Part shown: piece by piece, positions 56,542-64,000 of the stretch | Numbering within the stretch: position 1 is the stretch's first letter | How the letters are laid out: the number at the start of each line of letters is the position of its first letter | Source of the DNA: Taudactylus pleione | Taxonomy: Eukaryota > Chordata > Amphibia > Anura > Myobatrachidae | DNA length: 64,000 bases | Assembly (NCBI GenBank): GCA_031769625.1 | Contig: JAUIMM010000113.1 | Span: 12,186,501 to 12,250,500, forward strand | Reading direction: 5' to 3' | Notes under the pieces: model-generated | Told to the model about the DNA's origin: nothing | The model's input: the letters and a program-made list of their open reading frames with translations, nothing else | The model's database searches: none | Position numbers and translations under genes: made by a program

Positions 56542-58401
56542 TTGACCCTCCAACAGTCCTTAGCGAGGAGGATGAAGTACGACAGCAGTCATCCTGAAGC
56601 AAAACGTATAACTGAGGCCTTGACTGCTATGTTGGTGTTAGACGTGCATCCGGTATCTGCCTTTAGTGCAGTGGGATTTAGACAATTGATGGAGGTAGTT
56701 TGTCCCTGGTTCCAAATCCTGTCTAGATTCCACTTCAAATGCAGGCAATACCGAGACTGTACAGAAACGTCAGAAAAAGTGTCCTCTGTGTCCTGAAAAA
56801 TGTGGTTGTACCCAATGTCCACTTAACCACGGACATGTGGACAAGTGGAACAGGGCAGACTAAGGACTATATGACTGTGACAGCCCACTGGGTAGATGTA
56901 TCACCAAACGCAGCGACAACAGCAGCGTCACCAGTAGCAGCATCTCAGAAACGCCAGCTCGTTCCAAGGCAGGTTACGCTGTGTATCACCAGTTTCAGTA
57001 AGAGGCACACCGCCGACAACCTCTCAGAGAAACTGAGGGAAATCATCACCCAGTGGCTTACCCCACTTAGACTCCTGGGGATTTGTGATATCTGACAACG
57101 CCACCAATATTGTGCGGGCATTACATCTGGGCATATTCCAGCACGTCCCATGTTTTGCTCACGCAATAAATTTGGTGGTGCAGAATTTTCTGAAAAGCGA
57201 CAGGGGCGTGCAGGAGACACTTTGGGTGGCCCGAAAAATTTCTAGCCACTTTCGCCATTCAGTGACTGCGTACCGAAGACTGGAGCACCAGCAAACTCTC
57301 TTGAACCTGCCCCGCCATCACCTGAAGCAAGAGGTTGTGATGCGGTGGGACTCATCCCTCTATATGGTACAGAGGATGGAGGAGCAGCAAAAGGCCATTC
57401 AAGCCTATACATCCACCTATGACATAGGCAAAGAAGGGGATAAGCACCTGACTCAAGCGCAGTGGAGAATGATTTCTGTGCTGTGCAAGGTTCTCCAGCC
57501 CTTCGAACTTGCCACTCGTGAAGTCAGTTCAGACACTACCAGCTTGAGTCAGTCATTCCCCTCATCAGCTGGAGAAAGTGACGGAGGAGCTAAGACGGAG
57601 CAATTCCGCTCAGCATGTGGGACTTGTGGATGAAGCCCTTCATTCGCTTTCCCAGGATTCCAGGGTGGTCAATCTGTTGAAATCAGACCACTACATTTTG
57701 GATTTTGTGGTGTCTCTCTTTCTGGCCGACACAAGCCTGCAGAGGTGCAAACACCTGCTGGTGAAAATACTGTCAGCTGAAGCGGAACGTGACACGTCAA
57801 CAGCTCCTTCTTCATTTTCTCCCGCAACTGGGGCTGCCAGGAAAAAACTTAGGTATCCTAAGCAACCCGCTGGTGGTGATGCAGGGCAGGCAGGACCAAG
57901 TTTGGACATCTGGTATAGAACTGAAGGACCTGGCAACGATTTTTGACATGTCTACTGTCACTGCATATGATACTGTCACCATTGACAGAATGGTGGAGAA
58001 TTACATCGGTGACAGCATCCAAGTAGGCATGTCAGACAGTCCATACCTGTACTGGCAGGAAAAAGAGGCAATTTGGAGGCCCCTGTACAAACTGGCTCTA
58101 TTTTACTTGAGTTGCCCCCCCCTCCAGTGTGTACTCCGAAAGAGTGTTTAGTGCAGCCGGGAACCTTGTCAGTGAAAGGTGTAGGAGGTTGCTTCCACAA
58201 AATGTGGAGAAGATGATGTTCATAAAAATGAATGATCAACTCTTCCAGGGAGACCAGCCTCCAGAACGTACAGAAGGACCTGTGGTGGTGGATTCCAGCG
58301 GGGACGAATGTATACTCTGTGAGGATGAGGATGTACACAACACTGAAGAGGGTGAGGAATCGGTGGATGAGGAGGATGAGGACGACATCTTGCCTCCGTA
58401 G
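56542..58401 (+). pseudogene. hAT transposase catalytic and dimerisation region, left copy
   Basis: It continues from the preceding ORF in frame. Segments: LARRMKYDSSHPEAKRITEAL, then HLTTDMWTSGT (first catalytic Asp), ISDNATNIVRALHL (second Asp), FAHAINLVVQ, LKQEVVMRWDSSLYMVQRMEE and, near the end, PYLYWQEKEAIWRPL and YSERVFSAAGNLVSERCRRL, the hATC dimerisation signature. An acidic tail ends at 58,401. Frameshifts near 56,740, 57,070, 57,600, 57,940 and 58,125 break it. It is recognisable end to end and similar to the mirror copy, so it decayed fairly recently. Confidence 0.88.
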
Positions 58402-59160
58402 AGCCAGTTTGTGCAGGGACAGACTAATTGCCAGCTTGTTTTGTGGGGGCCCAAACGAACCAATAATTTCAGCCACAGTCATGTGGCAGACCCTGGCGCT
58501 GAAATGATTGGTTTGTTAAAGTGTGCATGTCCTGTTTATACAACATAAGGGTTGGTGGGAGGGCACAAGGACAATTCCATCTTACACCTCTTTTTTTTTC
58601 TTTGCATTATGTACTGTTTGGGGCCTAGTTTTTCAAACTGCCATCCTGTCTGCCATTGCAGTGTCACTCCTCGATGGGCCACGTGTTTGTGCCGCCCACT
58701 CGTATCGCTTAGCATAGTCATCCAGCTACCTCGGTGCAACCTTTTGGACATAAAAACACTATTGTGAGGTGTAAGGTGTTTAGAATAGACTGGAAATGAG
58801 TGGAAATTAAGGTTATTGGGATTAATAGTAGCATAGGAGCAGAAAAACCCACAAATTCTGTGATTTTAGCTGTTTTTATGCTTTATTTAAAAAAAATACA
58901 GATCTAAAACACAAAACCCAGAACCCAAAAAAAGGAAGGGTAGTTTTGCCAAAACCAATCCAGATCCAAAACACGAAGAAAGATCCAGATCCAAACCAAA
59001 ATACAAAACACGAAAAGTGGCCGGTGTTTTGGATCTGGATTCTTCGTGTCTTGGGTTCTGGGTTTTATGTTTTGGATCTGTATTTTTTTGAAAAAAAAGC
59101 ATAAAAACAGCTAAAATCACAGAATGTGTTGTTTTTTCTGCTCCTATGCTATTATTAACC
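58402..59160. other. Tail-to-tail junction and centre of the palindrome
   Basis: The arms GCATAGGAGC (58,831) and GCTCCTATGC (about 59,140) are symmetrical about 58,990, as are TGTGATTTTAGCTGTTTTTA / TAAAAACAGCTAAAATCACA and GGGTTCTGGGTTTT with its partner. The centre contains repeated ATCCAGATCCAAAACACG words typical of the 3' end of this hAT type. The left side has about 390 bp (58,402-58,790) that the right side lacks. Confidence 0.8.
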
Positions 59161-62092
59161 TTAATATCCTAATGAAAGATGTCGTCCTCATCCTCCTCAT
59201 CTACCGATTCCTCACCCTCTTCAGTGTTGTGTACATCCTCAACCTCACAGAGTATTCATTCGTCCCCGCTGGAATCCACCACCACAGGTCCCTCTGTACG
59301 TTCTGGAGTCTGGTCTCCGTGGAAGAGTTGATAATTCATTTTTATGAACATCATCTTCTCCACATTTTGTGGAAGCAACCTTCTACGCCTTTCACTGACA
59401 AGGTTCCCGGCTGCACTAAACACTCTTTCGGAGTACACACTGGAGGGGGGGGCAACTCAGGTAAAATAGAGCCAGTTTGTACAGGGGCCTCCAAATTGCC
59501 TCTTTTTCCTGCCAGTACAGGTACGGACTGTCTGACATGCCCACTTGGATGCTGTCACCGATGTAATCCTCCACCATTCTGTCAATGGTGACAGTATCAT
59601 ATGCAGTGACAGTAGACATGTTAGAAATTGTTGCCAGGTCCTTCAGTCCGGACCAGATGTCCAAACTTGGTCCTGCCTGCCCTGCATCACCACCAGCGGG
59701 TTGCTTAGGATACCTAAGTTTTTTCCTGGCAGCCCCAGTTGCGGGAGAAAATGAAGAAGGAGCTGTTGACGTGCCACGTTCCGCTTCAGCTGACAGTGTT
59801 TTCGCCAGCAGGTGTTTGCACCTCTGCAGGCTTGTGTCGGCCGGAAAGAGAGACACCACAAAGTCCAAAATGTAGTGGTCTGATTTCAACAGATTAACCA
59901 CCCTGGAATCCTGGCAAAGCGAATGAAGGGCTTCATCCACAAGTCCCACATGCTGAGCGGAATCGCTCTGTCTTAGCTCCTTCTTCACTTTCTCCAGCCG
60001 CTTCTGCAAAAGCCTGATGAGGGGAATGACTGACTCAAGCTGGCAGTGTCTGAACTGACTTCATGTGTGGCAAGTTCGAAGGGCTGGAGAACCTTTCACA
60101 ACACAGAAATCATTCTCCACTGTGCTTGAGTCAGGTGCATACCCCCTCCTTTGCCTATGTCATAGGTGGATGTATAGGCTTGAATGACCTTTTGCTGCTC
60201 CTCCATCCTCTGAAGCATATAGAGGGTTGAGTTCCACTGCGTCACAACCTCTTGCTTCAGGTGATGGCGGGGCAGGTTCAAGAGTGTTTGCTGGCGCTCC
60301 AGTCTTCGGCACGCAGTCGCTGAATGGCGAAAGTGGCCCAACGCGTCTCCTGCACGCCCCTGTCGTTTTTCAGAAAAATCTGCACCACCAAGATTATTGT
60401 GTGAGCAAAACATGGGACATGCTGGAATTTGCCCAGATGTAATGCCCGCACAATATTGGTGGCGTTTTCGGATATCACCAATCCCCAGGAGAGTCTAAGT
60501 GGGGTAAGCCACTGGGCGATGATTTCCCTCAGTTTCTCTAAGAGGTTGTCGGCGGTGTGACTCTTACTGAACCGGTGACGCTGATGTTGTTGCTGCGTAA
60601 GGTGACACATCTACCCAGTGGGCTGTCACAGTCATATAATCCTTAGTCTGCCCTGTTCCACATGTCCACATGTCCATGGTTAAGTGGACATTGGGTAGAA
60701 ACACATTTTTCAGGACACTGAGGACACTTTTTCTGACGTTTCAGTACAGTCTCGGTATCGCCAGCCTAGTGAAGTGGAATCTAGATGGGATTTGGAACCG
60801 GGGACACACTACCTCCATCAATTGTCTAAATCCCACTGCACTAATGGCGGATACCGGATGCACGTCTAACACCAACATAGCAGTCAAGGCCTCAGTTATA
60901 CGTTTTGCTTCAGGATGACTGCTGTCGTACTTCATCCTCCTCGCTAAGGATTGTTGGAGGGTCAATTGTTTAGTAAAAGTAGTGGTGTTCCTACTTCCTC
61001 TCTGGGATGATGAACGACTCCCAGCAACAACAGCAGCAGCGGCAGCAGTAGGCGTAGCACTGCAAGATCCTCCGGAGGAATCCCGGATATGAGAGTCAGT
61101 CATGACAGTGACATGGCCTGCAGGACTACTTCCGATCCTGACTAAGGAGGAAATTGATGAGGAGGGAGTTGATGGTGTGGTTTGCAGGTGCTTGGATACA
61201 ACAGGACAATGGGATTTAGGTGTCACTGGTCTTAGCCAAAGTTTCTGAACTTGACAGTAACTTTTTATGAACGAGCTGCAGGTGCCGTATAAGGGAGAAT
61301 GTTCCTAGGTGATTAACATCCCTACCCCTACTTATTTCACCTTTACATATGGTACATATGGCAAGACAGTTGTTGTCCGGATTTGGATAGAAATATTGCC
61401 AGACCAAAGAGGTGGAATGTTTGGTTTTCTGCCCAGGCATGACCGTGATGGGCTTTTTCATCCCACAGACAACAACTGTCTCCACCGGTGCCTGATTTAA
61501 ACAAACCACATCACCATCAGAATCCTCCTCACCAACTTCCTCCTCAGCGCCAGCTACACCAGTATCCTCATCCTGTTGTACTTCAACAGTGACATCTTCA
61601 ATTTGCATATCAGCAAGTGGACTGTGGGTGCTCCTTTCAGCACTTGCAGGGGGCGTGCAAATGGTGGAAAGAGCCACCTCTTCCCGACCAGTGCTGGGAA
61701 GGTCAGGCATCGCAACCACCACCATACTTGGACTCTCCTTGGGGATTTGTGATATCTTCTTTGAACGCACAGTTCTTCGCTGTGCTTTTGCCAGCTTAAC
61801 TCGTTTGATTTTTTTAGCCATTCCTTGCCACTCCGTGTTGTAAATGGCATATTGGCAAGTTTACGTTTCTCCTCAGATGATTTAAATGTTTTTTTAACGT
61901 CATTTTCCTGAACTTTATCATTTGGGATTGTATGTACCCTCTACTGTGACATTGGGCACCGGCCTTGGCAGACGACGTTGATGGCATGTTATCGTCTATG
62001 TCATGACTAGTGGCAGCAGCTTCAGCACTAGGAGGAAGTGGTTCTTGATCTTTCCCTATTTTACTTTTATCGGAGAAAGTTTGGTCCTCCAT
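59161..62092 (-). pseudogene. hAT transposase, right (mirror) copy
   Basis: Read from 62,092: MEDQTF start, basic N-terminus (frameshift near 61,830), a long open segment 61,821-61,216 with the BED finger (VWQYFYPNPDNN, CTICKGE, HLQLVH), then 61,226-60,741 through LTLQQSLARRMKYDSS without the stop seen in the left copy. The second catalytic Asp region reads ISENATNIVRAL (Asp to Glu here). Then come FAHTIILVVQ, LKQEVVTQWNSTLYM and the C-terminal hATC region to YSERVFSAAGNLVSERRRRL (59,438-59,256) and the acidic tail near 59,170. Frameshifts near 60,610, 60,290 and 59,440 and a changed catalytic residue make it inactive. Confidence 0.88.
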
Positions 62093-62149
62093 TTATGTTA
62101 TATTGATATATATACGTGCGACTATGGCGCGCTCAAACACAGAAAATAT

Positions 62150-62920
62150 TTTTTTTTTTGTTGGAAACTAGTGTACTTTGTGGGTTACACCACCCTTTAA
62201 GAAATGAGCCAGCCAGCTCTTTACTTAAGGGACACAGGCGCACGCTTGGCGCTGCTCCTTTGTTGATGCACATGCAGCTACAGTGCACACAATTCACAAA
62301 GACAGAAAAAAAATAAGAATTTTTTATTCTTTGAGGAGCGCACTTTGAGGGATTCACCACCCTTTAACAGACAGACCCACGCTTGGGCCTGCTGCTTTGA
62401 GGATGCACGTACAGTGCAGACAATTCACAAACACAGAAGAAAATATTTTATTTTTGTTGGAGTGCACTTTGGGGGTTACACCACCCTTTAACAGACACAT
62501 GCACGCTTGGCGCTGCTGCTTTGAGGATGCAGGTGCAGCTACAGCCCACACAAATCACAAAAACAGAAAAAATAAAAGGAGAATTTTTTATTTTTTGTGG
62601 AGTGCACTTTGAGGGTTACAACACCCTTTAATGGACAAGCCAGCCAGCCCTTTTACTTATGGGACACAGGTGAGGTTAAGTTCCTAGCTTGGCGCTGCTC
62701 CTTTGTTGATGCACGTGCAGCCACAGTGCACATAATTCACAAACACAGAAAATATTTTTTTATTTGGTTTGGAATGCACTTTGGGGGTTACAGCACCCTT
62801 TAACAGTCAAGCCAGCCTGCCCTTTACTTATGACACAGGCGCACGCTTGGCGCTACATTGTTGATGCACGTCCAGCCACAGTGCACACAATTCACAAACA
62901 CAGAAAAAATATATATTTTT
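62150..62920 (-). repeat. Leader tandem array of the right copy, about 5 units
   Basis: The same repeat in reverse: GATGCACGTGCAGC or variants at 62,267, 62,403, 62,528, 62,712 and 62,868, with CACAATTCACAAACACAG and TGGGGGTTACA(C/G)CACCC. It has far fewer units than the left copy, so the arrays have expanded or contracted independently. Confidence 0.9.
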
Positions 62921-62999
62921 TTTGCACTTGGGGGTAGCACCCCTGTTGTACAGAGCACCCCCTGGACAACACTACAGCACCCCTTTAGGACTGGGACAC

Positions 63000-63460
63000 T
63001 GCACAGGACTTTGGAGTGGACACAGCCCCTATGGACAACTGAATGCACAACACAGTCCAGCCAGCCCCTATGGACTTTGGAGGAGTGGACACAGCACCTA
63101 TGGACAACAGCAGCACAGCACAACACAGCCAGCCCCTATGGACTTTGGAGGAGTGGACACAGCCCCTATGGACAATAGCAGCACAGCACAACACAGCCAG
63201 CCCCTATGGACTTTGGAGGAGTGGACACAGCCCCTATGGACAACAGCAGCACAGCACAACTCCGCCAGCCCCTATGGACTTTGGAGGAGTGGACACAGCC
63301 CCTACGGACAACAGCACAGCACAGCACAACACAGCCAGCCCCTATGGACTTTGGAGGAGTGGACACAGCCCCTATGGACAACAGCAGCGCAGCACAGCAC
63401 AGCACTACACTACACTACACTACACTACACAGCCCAGCCAGCCCTAACTCCCACCCTCCC
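63000..63460 (-). repeat. Minisatellite, about six 68-74 bp units
   Basis: CAGCCCCTATGGACTTTGG, AGGAGTGGACACAGC and ACAACAGCAGCACAGCACA repeat about six times, ending in a run of CACTA pentamers. It occupies the place of the GGGGCTGGCTGG repeats at 52,290-52,440 in the left copy. Open frames on both strands here are artefacts. Confidence 0.9.
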
Positions 63461-63628
63461 TCTTCACTGTCCACAGCCGAGTGAGAAAATGGCGCCGACG
63501 CAGGTACCTTATATAGAATCCAAATCCCGCGAGACCCGGAAGATGACGTTTTGCCTCGATTTCAGATCCGAGTCAGGCAGGAAAAGTTGAGCCTGTCTCG
63601 GATCGGCCTCGGATCGGGGGGGCTCGAG

Positions 63629-63664
63629 GGGGTTCGGATTTCAGAAGTCAGAACCCGCTCACCC

Positions 63665-63668
<4 letters not shown>
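63629..63668 (-). repeat. Right terminal inverted repeat
   Basis: GAACCCGCTCACCCCTAA at the end is the reverse complement of the left terminus apart from one base. TA repeats follow at once. Confidence 0.8.
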
Positions 63669-63703
<35 letters not shown>

Positions 63704-64000
63704 TATATATATATATATATATAATTTGCTCACTTTGAGACATACATTTTCATATCAATTACACTGTGATATATATATATTTTTTTATTTATTGCAGGCA
63801 GCTCATCAGCGGCCCTACCTGCCTGGCCTTGCTGGGTGCTGCTGGTGGGCGGCAGCGGGCCTGGAAGGATGGAAGAGTGGCAGAGTGGCTGCTGGGGCAG
63901 GATGCGGTGGTGCCTGACTAGATGGGTGATGATGGACGGATGGCAGGCAGGCCGCGGACCTGGTGAGTCACTCTGTCTCTGTGCAAGTGTGCACACAGGC
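63669..64000. other. TA microsatellite and non-coding DNA
   Basis: (TA)n continues to about 63,722. The rest has no recognisable gene. Short frames near 63,726-63,996 on both strands look like chance. Confidence 0.55.

Larger units (their letters stand above)
52048..63668. mobile_element. Two hAT transposons joined tail to tail: 11.6-kb imperfect palindrome
   Basis: The outer ends are inverted copies of one terminus: TTAGGGATGAGCGGGTTC at 52,048 and its reverse complement at 63,651-63,668 (one mismatch). From each end inward come a TATA box, minisatellite, tandem-array leader, BED-finger transposase and 3' non-coding DNA. The two copies meet near 58,990. The right copy lacks about 390 bp after the transposase and most of the leader array. 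The halves are clearly the same family, but differ by many substitutions and indels. hAT elements normally make 8-bp duplications, but the TA-rich flanks hide any. Confidence 0.9.

Noticed and set aside
58990..58990. Palindrome as a simple assembly artefact
   Set aside because: The two halves differ by a ~390-bp indel, array length, minisatellite type, stops and a catalytic residue, so they are not a mirrored duplicate. Long-read confirmation is still needed.
62824..63590. ORFs up to 222 residues rich in Gln/Ser/Gly/His/Trp
   Set aside because: They derive from the 68-74 bp minisatellite and are open on both strands.

Overview
This 64-kb window looks like intergenic DNA from a large, transposon-packed vertebrate genome. 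No host gene, rRNA, tRNA or CRISPR array could be supported. The mix (class I endogenous retrovirus, chromodomain Ty3/gypsy element, Penelope-like elements, Tc1/mariner, BED-finger hAT elements and many hairpin MITEs) suggests an amphibian, most likely a frog. That assignment is an inference from family content, not a database match.

Layout. 1-4.95 kb is non-coding with one minisatellite. 4,958-15,842 is an almost complete retroviral provirus on the + strand, with two ~1.1-kb LTRs, a 4-bp target duplication (GATG), a primer-binding site and gag, pro-pol and env all present but broken. 15.85-18.9 kb is non-coding and holds two MITEs, one a hAT MITE with a perfect 8-bp duplication. 18,893-24,781 is a decayed Ty3/gypsy chromovirus on the - strand, LTR to LTR, with another MITE inside one LTR. 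25.0-25.6 kb is a ~140-bp tandem repeat, followed by a Tc1-like transposon (25,690-27,273).

27.3-35.5 kb is non-coding and carries a fold-back element (28,751-29,598), hairpin MITEs, microsatellites and several hammerhead-ribozyme-like motifs. 35.5-39.1 kb holds a Penelope-like retroelement (GIY-YIG endonuclease) split by three nested MITEs. 39.2-43.8 kb is an old hAT copy whose C-terminal half is inverted and whose BED finger is split by a hairpin element with telomere-like repeats. 44.2-46.4 kb holds a Gag-like ORF and two Penelope fragments in inverted orientation. 46.4-52.0 kb is non-coding with a MITE, hAT fragments and further ribozyme-like motifs.

52,048-63,668 is the most striking structure: two copies of one hAT transposon joined tail to tail into an 11.6-kb imperfect palindrome with matching outer inverted termini. 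Each copy has a TATA box, a long tandem-repeat leader and a BED-finger transposase gene. The leader has about 18 repeat units on the left (with a 787-bp higher-order period) and about 5 on the right.

The genes do not form a pathway: each belongs to a separate selfish element, and all long coding regions except the N-terminal hAT ORF (55,336-56,541) and the small Gag-like ORF (44,259-44,723) are interrupted. The nesting gives a partial relative order: MITEs are younger than the gypsy LTR, the Penelope element and the old hAT copy that they interrupt.
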